The translations under genes were made by a program, and so were the position numbers. A stretch of 64,000 nt of DNA from an uncultured Opitutia bacterium (GTDB lineage Bacteria > Verrucomicrobiota > Verrucomicrobiia > Opitutales > UBA953): assembly GCA_903855995.1 (NCBI GenBank), contig CAIOAN010000002.1, positions 186,001 through 250,000 on the forward strand. The letters are read 5' to 3'. The notes below the pieces were generated by a model. The model made no database searches, was not told where the DNA came from, and saw nothing but the letters and a program-made list of their open reading frames with translations. Positions 53,181 to 61,197 of this stretch are shown in pieces. How positions within the stretch are numbered: the first letter of the stretch is position 1; the number at the start of each line of letters is the position of its first letter.

Positions 53181-53533
53181 GACTTGGCGACGGCGGCCAC
53201 GACCCTCATTGCGGCCAAGGCAAAGACCTTGCGCAGTTCCGCCAGCGAGCGGCGCAGCATCCCAGAGCGGATGACGAGAACGATCTCCCAGCCCGCGGGG
53301 AACGCGGCTGCATCCGTCCGAAAAAGCTCCCGCGCCAGCCGCTTGGCCCGATTCCGATCCACCGCCAGCGGCAACGATTTCTTGGCAGCGATCACGGCGA
53401 AGCGCGCAGGCCCCTTCGCCTCAGTCGGGCGGTAATTCAAAAGAAAAGGCCCGCAATCGAGTCGCGAGCCTTCTTGGCGGAGGCGGTTGAAATCGGCCGA
53501 GGCGCGAATTCGACGCTCCCGCGGGAGACGCAT
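53177..53533 (-). CDS. rnpA: Ribonuclease P protein component
   Basis: 118 residues. RnpA signature [30 protein letters not shown] and the RNA-binding RNR motif in [16 protein letters not shown] (here [11 protein letters not shown]). It binds the RNase P RNA for tRNA 5' maturation. Five bases after rpmH and overlapping yidD by 4, the classical rpmH-rnpA-yidD order. Confidence 0.95.
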   Translation of the reverse strand: MRLPRERRIRASADFNRLRQEGSRLDCGPFLLNYRPTEAKGPARFAVIAAKKSLPLAVDRNRAKRLARELFRTDAAAFPAGWEIVLVIRSGMLRRSLAELRKVFALAAMRVVAAVAKS

Positions 53534-53538
53534 AGGGC

Positions 53539-53676
53539 TTAGGAGGCGCCGAGGCGCTTACGACCAACGCTGCGGCGGTTGGCCAGCACCTTGCGGCCGC
53601 CAGGGGTCTTGGAACGGGCGCGGAAACCGCACTTGCGGGCGCGGCTGATCTTGGACGGACGGTAGGTGGGATGCAT
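53539..53676 (-). CDS. rpmH: Ribosomal protein L34
   Basis: 45 residues beginning [21 protein letters not shown] and ending in [12 protein letters not shown], the standard L34 layout, including the T-Y-x-P-S-x-x-x-R-x-R-x-x-G-F pattern and the A-R-R-R-x-G-R-K-R-L motif (here with [11 protein letters not shown]). It begins at the ATG at 53676. Start of the rpmH-rnpA-yidD group. dnaA is not next to it: the divergent neighbour is a LOG-family gene. Confidence 0.95.
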   Translation of the reverse strand: MHPTYRPSKISRARKCGFRARSKTPGGRKVLANRRSVGRKRLGAS

Positions 53677-53772
53677 GGGCTTTAAAGGGGACAGCCAAGA
53701 GAGCCCCACCGAGGGTGTCAAGCCCCACGCTTCCCGGCTTGGCAGGACCGTCTTACGGGGAAAGGATGAGGA

Positions 53773-54633
53773 ATGAGCCCCGAAAAAGGCAAACTTAGGC
53801 CCACCCCGCCCCGGGCCTACCAAAATCAGGAGTTCATGCTGAGCCCCCAGGCCCGGACGATTCGGGTGATGGCCGAGATGATGGAGCCCCATCTACGCTT
53901 TAAGAAATACGGCGTCCGCAACACGGTGGTGATGTTCGGTTCTGCGCGGACCCTGCCGCCCGAGGTCGCCCAGAAACAGTTGGCGGAAGCAAAAGCCCTG
54001 GCTACCGCCGGACAGTGCGATGGCGCCGAATGCGCGCTCCGCCTCCGCCTCGCGGAAATCAACCTTCGCAGCTCCGCCTACTACGAAGCATGCCGTGCGC
54101 TTTCCTTCGAGATGACGAAGTGGTCAATGTCCCTCCCTGAATGGCAGCGCTTCCTCGTCTGCTCCGGAGGCGGACCTGGCATCATGGAGGCGGCGAATCT
54201 CGGCGCCCACCAAGCTGGTGGCCGCTCAGTCGGGCTTGGCATCGCCCTGCCCTTCGAGCAGGAACATAATCCCTACATCACACCCGAGCTGGACCTGGAA
54301 TTCCACTACTTCTTCGTCCGTAAATACTGGTTCCTCTATCTCGCCAAAGCGCTCGTGGCCTTCCCGGGCGGTTTTGGCACATTTGATGAACTGTTCGAAA
54401 TGTTGACCCTAATCCAGACCGGCAAGACTAAGAAACACTTTCCGGTGCTGCTGTTCGGTTCGGCCTTCTGGAAGAACGCCGTCAACTTTGAGACCTTCCA
54501 CGAATGGGGCATGGTATCACCCTCCGACCGTGATTTCTACATCCACGTCGACTCCGTCGAAGAAGCGCGCGACCACCTGATCAACATCATCACCGAGCGC
54601 TACCTAAAACCCGACAGCGAAGCGAATGACTGA
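53773..54633 (+). CDS. LOG-family (lysine decarboxylase-like) protein
   Basis: 286 residues. The LOG/TIGR00730-type motif [21 protein letters not shown] is near residue 198, with the nucleotide-binding [20 protein letters not shown] near 134; the opening strand reads [13 protein letters not shown]. The family includes cytokinin riboside monophosphate phosphoribohydrolases and other nucleotide-cleaving enzymes. A 30-residue insertion ([24 protein letters not shown]) between the first strand and the glycine loop is longer than in small LOG proteins. cutA overlaps its 3' end by 8 bases. Confidence 0.88.
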   Translation: MSPEKGKLRPTPPRAYQNQEFMLSPQARTIRVMAEMMEPHLRFKKYGVRNTVVMFGSARTLPPEVAQKQLAEAKALATAGQCDGAECALRLRLAEINLRSSAYYEACRALSFEMTKWSMSLPEWQRFLVCSGGGPGIMEAANLGAHQAGGRSVGLGIALPFEQEHNPYITPELDLEFHYFFVRKYWFLYLAKALVAFPGGFGTFDELFEMLTLIQTGKTKKHFPVLLFGSAFWKNAVNFETFHEWGMVSPSDRDFYIHVDSVEEARDHLINIITERYLKPDSEAND

Positions 54634-54943
54634 AGCCATCGGCATCGCCTGGACCACCCTGCCCTCCCGCGAGGAAGCAGATCGCCTCGCCGAAGGCGCG
54701 GTCGCCGCCGGGCTCGCAGCCTGCGGCCAGGTCGACGGGCCGGTGCGTTCGCATTACACCTGGGAAGGCCAGGTGCAGTGCGAAGATGAGTTTCGCGTGA
54801 CATTCAAATTCGCGGCCCCCAAAGGCAAGGACCTGGAGAGCTGGGTGCACTCGCACCATCCGTACAAGGTTCCGCAGTGGCTTGCCATCGAAGCCACGCA
54901 CGCCTCTTCCAGCTATCTGGCCTGGGTACTTGGCGTGCGCTGA
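54626..54943 (+). CDS. cutA: CutA-family protein
   Basis: 105 residues. CutA features: TTLPSREEADRLAEGAVAAGLAACGQVDGPVRSHYTWEGQVQCEDEFRVTFKF, VHSHHPYKVPQWLAIE with the family's H-P-Y-x-x-P motif, and a final YLAWV segment. A trimeric, ferredoxin-like fold linked to divalent-cation (copper) tolerance and membrane protein trafficking. It overlaps the LOG gene by 8 bases and the CPBP gene begins 4 bases after it. Confidence 0.93.
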   Translation: MTEAIGIAWTTLPSREEADRLAEGAVAAGLAACGQVDGPVRSHYTWEGQVQCEDEFRVTFKFAAPKGKDLESWVHSHHPYKVPQWLAIEATHASSSYLAWVLGVR

Positions 54944-54947
54944 ACCC

Positions 54948-55520
54948 ATGGACCTCACCGCCAGCAAAGCCCTGCTCTACTGCGCCCTCGGCCTGTTCGT
55001 GCTCCTCGCCTGGGCTCGCGAACGGCGTAAGCGCCGCGCCAACGGCGGACCCGAAGGCTTCTGGCCGGGGACGACCTACGCGCCCCGGGCCGCGTACTTT
55101 GCCGCCGCCGCCGGGGCGCTGCTAATCACCGTCGCCGAGGCGGCCGTCGAAAAACGCGCCGGCCTCACCGACCAGCAGAGCGTACTACCGGCAATCTTCA
55201 TCTTCCAACTCATCGGTGCCTCGTTCGTCGAGGAGGCGCTTTTTCGCGGCTTCGTCGCCCCCGGCGAAATGGTGGGTCGCAAGCTACTCGCGATCATCAT
55301 CGTGGGCTCGCTGGTGTTCACACTCATCCACAACTTTGATCTCAGCGAGCCCGAGGGCCGAGTCAGCGCGCTGTTCGCGTTGATCACTTCGCTCTGGCTC
55401 TACGTCGCTCGCTTCAATCCGCTAAATCCGGACCGCTCGCTGCTACCGTGTTTTATGGCTCATACCGTGCGTAATCTGGCGGTCTTCGGGATTAAATGGG
55501 CCCAAGGCTTCATAAGCTAA
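54948..55520 (+). CDS. CPBP-family intramembrane metalloprotease
   Basis: 190 residues from the ATG at 54948. About five membrane helices. The CPBP/Abi motif is present: SFVEEALFRGFVAPG (E-E-x-x-x-R), then FTLIHNFD and FMAHTVRNLAVF with the metal His residues. Relatives are CAAX-processing Type II proteases and bacteriocin-immunity proteins. Last of a LOG-cutA-CPBP run. Substrate unknown. Confidence 0.85.
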   Translation: MDLTASKALLYCALGLFVLLAWARERRKRRANGGPEGFWPGTTYAPRAAYFAAAAGALLITVAEAAVEKRAGLTDQQSVLPAIFIFQLIGASFVEEALFRGFVAPGEMVGRKLLAIIIVGSLVFTLIHNFDLSEPEGRVSALFALITSLWLYVARFNPLNPDRSLLPCFMAHTVRNLAVFGIKWAQGFIS

Positions 55521-55597
55521 ATAATAGACATGGGGCGGGGCAAATCCGTTGCAACCATGCCATAGGTTCGCTGTCTTGAAGTCACCCCTCAAACCCC

Positions 55598-57067
55598 ATG
55601 AGTCACCCCGAGAACTCCCGTCGCGATTTTCTGAAGCTCGGCACCCTCGCAGGTCTCGGACTCGGCATCAACGCCATCCCCTCCGCCGAAGCCAAGCCGG
55701 ACCCGTCTCAACTGAAGCATCGCGCCGCCGCGGACATCGGTGCGCCTCGCCCGCGCCCCGCTGGCAATAAGCCCGTTTGGGACCTGACGACGAAGCCCAT
55801 CGCGAAAGTCCGCGTCGGCATCATCGGCCTGAACCGCGGCTCCTCTCACGTGGCGTCGGTTGCCTCTACGCCTTTCGCCGAAGTCGTCGCGGTCTGCGAC
55901 ATCCTCGATGATCGCGCCAAGGCGCAGGCGGAAGTCGTTCGTAAGAAGACCGGCAAGACGCCCATCATCTATAGCGGTGATGAGAACGTCTGGGAGAAGA
56001 TGGTCGCGCGCGACGACATCGACGTCGTCTACGTCGCCACGCCCTGGGAATGGCATAAGCCGATGGCGATCCGCTCCATGGAGCTCGGCAAGCACGCCTT
56101 CATCGAAGTGAACTGCGGCCTGACGGTCGACGAATGCTGGGACATCGTCGACGCCTCGGAAAAATATCAGCGCCACTGCCCGATCCTCGAGAACTGCTGC
56201 TACGGCGAGGAAGAGCTCTTCGTCCTGAACCTCGCCCGCCAAGGCTTCTTCGGCGACCTTAAGCACGGTGAATGCGGCTACATCCACGACCAGCGCTTCA
56301 GCGGCTCGGGCCCCAAGGGCTTCACCTTCCTGGATGCCCAGCGCGAATGGCGCCGCAACTACTCCACCCTACTCCAGGGCAATGTCTACCCCACGCACGG
56401 CCTCGGCACGATTTCCCAGTACATGGGCATCGGCCGCGGCGACGCTTTCAAATACGCCGTGTCCGTCTCGTCCCCCGAATTCGGCCTGTCCCAGCTGCGC
56501 GAACGCGTGAAGCCGGACCGCGACCGCACCAAGGATCAGAAGTTCATCTGCGGCGACATGAACACCTCGATTGTGAAGACCGAGCTCGGCCGCACCATCG
56601 TCATCCAACACGACAACACCAGCCCGCGCCCCTACACCCGCGGCAATCTACTAAGCGGCTCCCTCGCCACCTTCGCCGGTTATCCGAACCGCCTGGCAAT
56701 CGACACTGACAACGCGAGCCCGCTGCTCGACCCGAAGGAAAAGCGGAATAGCCACTCCTGGACCTACGAAGGCGACAAACTGAAGAAGTTCATGGCCGCG
56801 AACATGCACCCCTTGCTCAAGAAGTTGATGGTCGAAGCCAAGAAGGTCGGCGGCCACGGCGGCATGGACCACGTGATGAGCTACCGCTTCCTCGACTGCA
56901 TCCGCCAAGGCATCACACCTGACCTCACCGTCTACGATGCCGCCTCCTGGTCAGCCTTAGTCGACCTGTCTGACCGTTCCGTCCGCGATGGCAGCATCCC
57001 GGTCGCCTACCCCGATTTCACCCGCGGCGGCTGGAAGACCCTCAAGCCCCTCCCCATTATCTCCTAA
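55598..57067 (+). CDS. TAT-exported Gfo/Idh/MocA oxidoreductase, copy A
   Basis: 489 residues. Twin-arginine signal NSRRDFLKLGTLAGLGLGINA with cleavage near residue 28. The Rossmann domain opens VRVGIIGLNRGSSHVASV and holds AEVVAVCDILDD, DIDVVYVATPWEWHKPMA and GKHAFIEVNCGLTVDECW (E-V-N in place of the usual E-K-P), and the C-terminal Gfo/Idh domain follows (GYIHDQRFSGS onward). Family members reduce or oxidise sugars with NAD(P) and include glycosidase family 109. The next gene is a close tandem paralogue. The same fusion of TAT signal and Gfo domain is widespread in this phylum. Confidence 0.9.
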   Translation: MSHPENSRRDFLKLGTLAGLGLGINAIPSAEAKPDPSQLKHRAAADIGAPRPRPAGNKPVWDLTTKPIAKVRVGIIGLNRGSSHVASVASTPFAEVVAVCDILDDRAKAQAEVVRKKTGKTPIIYSGDENVWEKMVARDDIDVVYVATPWEWHKPMAIRSMELGKHAFIEVNCGLTVDECWDIVDASEKYQRHCPILENCCYGEEELFVLNLARQGFFGDLKHGECGYIHDQRFSGSGPKGFTFLDAQREWRRNYSTLLQGNVYPTHGLGTISQYMGIGRGDAFKYAVSVSSPEFGLSQLRERVKPDRDRTKDQKFICGDMNTSIVKTELGRTIVIQHDNTSPRPYTRGNLLSGSLATFAGYPNRLAIDTDNASPLLDPKEKRNSHSWTYEGDKLKKFMAANMHPLLKKLMVEAKKVGGHGGMDHVMSYRFLDCIRQGITPDLTVYDAASWSALVDLSDRSVRDGSIPVAYPDFTRGGWKTLKPLPIIS

Positions 57068-57185
57068 CCCTATCCCGATACGACCACGGCATTATTTCCT
57101 CATGCCATCAGGCCCTCCGGCCCACGTGTCCTCGACTTCCCCTACCGCCAACCGCTAACCGCCCACCGCTAAATCCTACCCCTCC

Positions 57186-58643
57186 ATGCCCCTCCCCGAA
57201 AACGCCAATCGTCGCGGCTTCCTTAAACTCGGCGCCCTCGCCGGCCTTGGCCTCGGCCTCAACGCCATCCCTTCGGCCGACGCCAAGCCTGATCCCCGCG
57301 ACCTCAAACTCCTCGACGCGCGCGACATCTCCGCGACTCGTCCTCGCCCGGCCGGCAACAAGCCCGTCTGGGACCTGACGACCAAGCCCATCGAGAAAGT
57401 CCGGGTTGCCGTCATCGGCCTCCGACGAGGCCGCTCCCACGTCAACTCGGCTGCCAACATCCCGTTCGCGGAGGTCGTCGCCGTCTGCGACATCGTCGAA
57501 GCCCGCGCCAAGAGCGCCGCCGCGAGCGTGAAGAAAATCACCGGCAAGGAGCCGGCGATGTATTTCGGCGACGAGAACGCCTGGGAGAAGATGCTCGAGC
57601 GCGACGACATCGACGTCGTCTTCGTCGCTACCCCCTGGGAATGGCACGTGCCGATGGCCCTCAAGGCCATGGAAAAGGGCAAGCATGCCTTCATCGAAGT
57701 CTCCCCCGCCGTTACGGTTGACCAGTGCTGGCAGCTCGTGGACATGGCCGAGAAGACGCAGCGCCATTGTTCCATCATTGAGAACTGTTGCTACGGCGAC
57801 GAGGAGCTCTTCGTTCTGAACCTCGCCCGCCAGGGCTTCTTCGGCGACCTCAAGCACGCCGAGTGCGCCTACATCCATAACCTCGGCGGCGGCGTTCTTT
57901 GGAGCCTCGGCAGCGAAGGCGATTGGCGCCGCGACTACCATCGTTTCATGGACGGCAACCTCTACCCCACGCACGGCCTCGGCCCGGTGGCGCAGTACCT
58001 GAACATCGGCCGCGGCGACGCGTTCAAGTTCGTGGTGTCCGTCTCCTCCCCGGAGTTCAACCTCACCCAGTTCCGCGATAAGCACCAGCCGAACGAAGGA
58101 AGGCATAAGGACGAGAAGTTCGTCTGTGGCGACATGAACACCTCGATCATCAAGACGCAGCTCGGCCGCACGATCATGATTCAGCACGACGTGGTGAGCC
58201 CTCGTCCCTATTCGCGTATCAACGCCCTCTGCGGCACCCAGGCGACGTTCTTTGGCTACCCCGGCCGCCTCGCGGTCGACGCCGACAACAAGCACCCGAT
58301 TCTCGACCCGAAGGAGAAGCGCAGCAGCCATGAGTGGACTTACGAGAAGGAAAAACTCGCCAAGTTCATGAAGGAAAATCAGCACCCCCTCATCAAGAAG
58401 ATCGGTGAACTCGGCAAGAAGGTCGGCGGCCACGGCGGCATGGATTTCGTCATGGCTTTCCGCATGCTCGACTGCGTGCGCCAAGGCATCACGCCTGATA
58501 TGACCGTCTATGATGCGGCCGACTGGTCGAGCATCCTCGAGATCTCGGCCCGCTCCGTGAAGGAAGGCAGCATGCCCATCCAGTGCCCCGACTTCACCCG
58601 CGGCGGGTGGAAGACGATCCCGCCCCTCGGCATCGTTTCATAA
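57186..58643 (+). CDS. TAT-exported Gfo/Idh/MocA oxidoreductase, copy B
   Basis: 485 residues, tandem paralogue of the preceding gene and similar over the full length. Twin-arginine signal ANRRGFLKLGALAGLGLGLNA. Rossmann strand VRVAVIGLRRGRSHVNS, AEVVAVCDIVEARAK, DIDVVFVATPWEWHVPMA, GKHAFIEVSPAVTVDQCW (E-V-S where copy A has E-V-N), and the C-terminal domain with DFTRGGWKTIPPL as in copy A. Both should act outside the cytoplasm, most likely on sugars or glycosides. A terminator follows at 58667. Confidence 0.9.
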   Translation: MPLPENANRRGFLKLGALAGLGLGLNAIPSADAKPDPRDLKLLDARDISATRPRPAGNKPVWDLTTKPIEKVRVAVIGLRRGRSHVNSAANIPFAEVVAVCDIVEARAKSAAASVKKITGKEPAMYFGDENAWEKMLERDDIDVVFVATPWEWHVPMALKAMEKGKHAFIEVSPAVTVDQCWQLVDMAEKTQRHCSIIENCCYGDEELFVLNLARQGFFGDLKHAECAYIHNLGGGVLWSLGSEGDWRRDYHRFMDGNLYPTHGLGPVAQYLNIGRGDAFKFVVSVSSPEFNLTQFRDKHQPNEGRHKDEKFVCGDMNTSIIKTQLGRTIMIQHDVVSPRPYSRINALCGTQATFFGYPGRLAVDADNKHPILDPKEKRSSHEWTYEKEKLAKFMKENQHPLIKKIGELGKKVGGHGGMDFVMAFRMLDCVRQGITPDMTVYDAADWSSILEISARSVKEGSMPIQCPDFTRGGWKTIPPLGIVS

Positions 58644-58666
58644 GCGACACGCCAGTCCTCCTCCCA

Positions 58667-58692
58667 GACCCGGCCCCTCGGCCGGGTCTTTT
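58667..58692 (+). terminator. Terminator after the second Gfo/Idh/MocA gene
   Basis: Stem GACCCGGCC (58667-58675) / GGCCGGGTC (58680-58688), loop CCTC, four Ts. Confidence 0.9.
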
Positions 58693-58736
58693 GTTTGCGG
58701 GTTGCCTGATGATAGGCCGCGACAAAGACTGCGGCC

Positions 58737-59186
58737 ATGGGCTCGCCCGACGCACTCGCGACTTGGACCGCCGGTCTCACCACCCGTTCAGGGGAAGAGA
58801 CCGAACGGGCTGCCGCGGCCTTTGCCGCCCTCCTGCCGCCCGACACCCTGCTGGCGCTCTCCGGCGACCTTGGCGCGGGCAAGACGACCTTCGTGCGCGG
58901 CCTAGTCCGGGGCCTCGGCGTCCAGGGCGACATCACCAGCCCTTCCTTCGCATTGCTCAACGTCTACGCGGGCTCACGTCAGATTCTGCACGTCGACGCC
59001 TATCGCCTGACGAAACCTGAATCCTTTGACGACCTGCTGATCTGGGACCTGGCGAAGTCGCCCTGGAACGTGCTCGTGGAATGGCCGGAGAAAGTCGCCT
59101 CGCGACTGCCCCAGGGTCACTGGCAAATGAAAACCGCCATCCTGGCGGATGGCGGTCATCGGTTTCAACTGACCCTCGCGGGCTAG
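58737..59186 (+). CDS. tsaE: tRNA threonylcarbamoyl-adenosine ATPase TsaE
   Basis: 149 residues. P-loop LSGDLGAGKTTFVRGLVRGLG near residue 42, then SPSFALLNVYAG, HVDAYRLTKPESFDDLLIWDL, which carries the Walker-B-like Asp and H-x-D-x-Y-R motif, and VLVEWPEKV (E-W). TsaE drives the TsaBD complex that makes t6A37 on tRNAs reading ANN codons. The tsaB/tsaD genes are not seen here. Convergent with typA, separated by 1 base. Confidence 0.94.
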   Translation: MGSPDALATWTAGLTTRSGEETERAAAAFAALLPPDTLLALSGDLGAGKTTFVRGLVRGLGVQGDITSPSFALLNVYAGSRQILHVDAYRLTKPESFDDLLIWDLAKSPWNVLVEWPEKVASRLPQGHWQMKTAILADGGHRFQLTLAG

Positions 59187-59187
59187 G

Positions 59188-61092
59188 TTACTTGTCGAAG
59201 CGCTTGCGCTCGTTTTCCGTGAGGTAACGCTTGCGCATGCGGATGAAGTTCGGGGTGATCTCGACCATCTCGTCGGACTCGATGTATTCGAGGCAGGCCT
59301 CGAGGGACATCTGGCGCATCGGCTTGATCTTGGCCGCGTCATCGGAACCGGAAGCACGCACGTTCGAGAGCTTCTTGTTGATGACGAGGTTGATCTCGAG
59401 GTCGTTATCCTTGCAATGCTCGCCGACAATCTGACCCATGTAGATCTCGTCGGTCGGCTTCACGAAGAAGTCGCCTCGGTCGTACAGACGGTCGAGGGAG
59501 TAGGCCGTGACGGCGCCTCCTTCTCCGCCGATCATCACGCCAGCGGCGCGGTGAGGGGCTTCGCCGCGAACCGGCTCATAACCGAGAAGATTGTGGTACA
59601 TGACGGCTTCGCCACGCGTGGTGGTGAGCATCAGGGTGCGCAGACCGAAGAGGGCGCGGGAAGGAACCTTGAACTCCATGTGAATCCAGCCGCTGGTGCC
59701 GGCCTTGGCGTCCATCGAACGGAGTTCTCCACGACGGCCCAGGACGAGGGACATCACGTCGCTCTGGGAGGCCTCAGGGCAATCGACAGCCAAGGTTTCG
59801 ACAGGCTCACACTCGACACCGTCGATCTGCTTCATGATCACGGTGGGCTTACCCACGGAAAGTTCATAACCTTCGCGGCGCATCGTCTCGATGAGGACGC
59901 CGAGGTGCATCAGGCCGCGGCCCGAGACCTTCCAGGAGTCATCGCCTGGAACGCGATCGACGCGGAGGGCCACGTTCTTTTCGAGTTCCTTGATGAGGCG
60001 CTCGCCAACCTGGCGGCCGGTGACGAACTTGCCGTCGCGACCAGCGAAGGGCGAATCGTTGACGCGGAAGGCCATAGTCACGGTGGGCTCGTCGACACTG
60101 ACGGGGGGCATGGGACGGGGGTCCTCCTGGTCCGTGATGGTCGCACCGATTTCGACGTGGTCGAGACCGATGACGGCGCAGATGTCGCCGGCGGAGACTT
60201 CTTCAGCCTTCACCCGGCCGAGGGCTTCAAAGACTTCGACTTCAAGGACGCGCTGCTTGAATTGTTCACCATTACGTGTGACCATCATGACAGGCATGCC
60301 AGGGGCGATCTTACCAGCGGTCACGCGACCGACGGCGATACGACCGACGTAGTCGGAGTAAAGCATGGCCGTCACCATGATCTGGAGGGGGTTGGCGAGG
60401 GCCTCGGCACGGGACTTAAAGCCAGCGGCGGCACCACGCGAGGAACCTTCGGCGTAGGGCTCAGGGATCTTGTCGACGATGGTGTAGAAGAGGTCCATCA
60501 GGTCCTTCGGGCGCTGGCCTTCCACGGTCTTGGCGCGATCGAGGGTGCCCCAGCCTTCGCGGCCGGAAGCGTAGATGATCGGGAAGTCGAGGGCGGACTC
60601 CGGAGCGTCGAGAGCGACGAGCAAGTCGAAGACTTCGTCGACGACGGCGTCAGGGCGAGCGGAGGATTTGTCGATCTTGTTGATGACGACGATGGGCTTG
60701 AGGCCGAGGGCGAGAGCCTTTGAAAGCACGAAGCGAGTCTGAGGCATCGGACCTTCAAAAGAGTCGACGACGAGCAGACAGCCGTCGGCCATATTGAGCA
60801 CGCGTTCGACTTCGCCGCCGAAGTCGGCGTGGCCCGGGGTGTCGATCAGGTTGATCTTATATTCCTTCTGATCGCGAGGGTCGGTCCACTTGATTGCGCA
60901 GTTCTTGGCGGTGATCGTGATACCACGTTCGCGCTCGAGGTCCCCCGAGTCCATGATGAGTCCGTGCTGGCCACCGGCGAGCTTGTCGAGGTCCTCGGCC
61001 CGGAACATGCCGGACTGGTAGAGGAGGCGGTCGGTCAGGGTCGTTTTGCCATGGTCAACGTGAGCAATGACTGCGATGTTGCGTAGATTCAT
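59188..61092 (-). CDS. typA: Ribosome-associated GTPase TypA/BipA
   Basis: 634 residues, standard BipA length. G1 [23 protein letters not shown] at the start, G3 [16 protein letters not shown] near residue 78, G4 NKIDK near 135 and G5 YASGREG; then an EF-Tu-like domain 2, the EF-G-like domains and the BipA C-terminal domain ending in LTENERKRF. BipA binds the 70S ribosome and is needed at low temperature or in stress, and in 50S assembly. A hairpin lies 21 bases upstream of its start. Confidence 0.96.
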   Translation of the reverse strand: MNLRNIAVIAHVDHGKTTLTDRLLYQSGMFRAEDLDKLAGGQHGLIMDSGDLERERGITITAKNCAIKWTDPRDQKEYKINLIDTPGHADFGGEVERVLNMADGCLLVVDSFEGPMPQTRFVLSKALALGLKPIVVINKIDKSSARPDAVVDEVFDLLVALDAPESALDFPIIYASGREGWGTLDRAKTVEGQRPKDLMDLFYTIVDKIPEPYAEGSSRGAAAGFKSRAEALANPLQIMVTAMLYSDYVGRIAVGRVTAGKIAPGMPVMMVTRNGEQFKQRVLEVEVFEALGRVKAEEVSAGDICAVIGLDHVEIGATITDQEDPRPMPPVSVDEPTVTMAFRVNDSPFAGRDGKFVTGRQVGERLIKELEKNVALRVDRVPGDDSWKVSGRGLMHLGVLIETMRREGYELSVGKPTVIMKQIDGVECEPVETLAVDCPEASQSDVMSLVLGRRGELRSMDAKAGTSGWIHMEFKVPSRALFGLRTLMLTTTRGEAVMYHNLLGYEPVRGEAPHRAAGVMIGGEGGAVTAYSLDRLYDRGDFFVKPTDEIYMGQIVGEHCKDNDLEINLVINKKLSNVRASGSDDAAKIKPMRQMSLEACLEYIESDEMVEITPNFIRMRKRYLTENERKRFDK

Positions 61093-61112
61093 CTGTAAAG
61101 GCCTTACGCATA

Positions 61113-61138
61113 GGAAAATCCCCCCTTGTGCAAGGGGA
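61113..61138 (-). terminator. Hairpin with short T-run between M3 peptidase and typA
   Basis: Perfect arms CCCCTTG / CAAGGGG (61122-61137 on plus) around a two-base centre; on the minus strand the hairpin is followed by GGATTTTCC. It would terminate the M3 peptidase transcript or lie in the typA leader. Confidence 0.5.
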
Positions 61139-61197
61139 ATAAGGCATCGGACCCCACTTAATGCAGGTTTTAAGGCATCCCGCGGCCCGGGAGAGGC

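Noticed and set aside
53677-53772. Replication origin next to rpmH
   Set aside because: No DnaA-box cluster and no dnaA gene; the gap is under 100 bases.
57068-57185. Short direct repeats (ACCGCTAA / ACCGCCA units) between the two Gfo/Idh/MocA genes
   Set aside because: Very short, low complexity and no sign of function.
57108-58484. A 458-codon minus-strand open frame within the second Gfo/Idh/MocA gene
   Set aside because: Shadow of the plus-strand gene. The same pattern appears over its paralogue, as expected from shared codon bias.
59416-60723. A 435-codon open frame on the plus strand within typA
   Set aside because: Antisense shadow of typA; no plausible start context and no recognisable domain.
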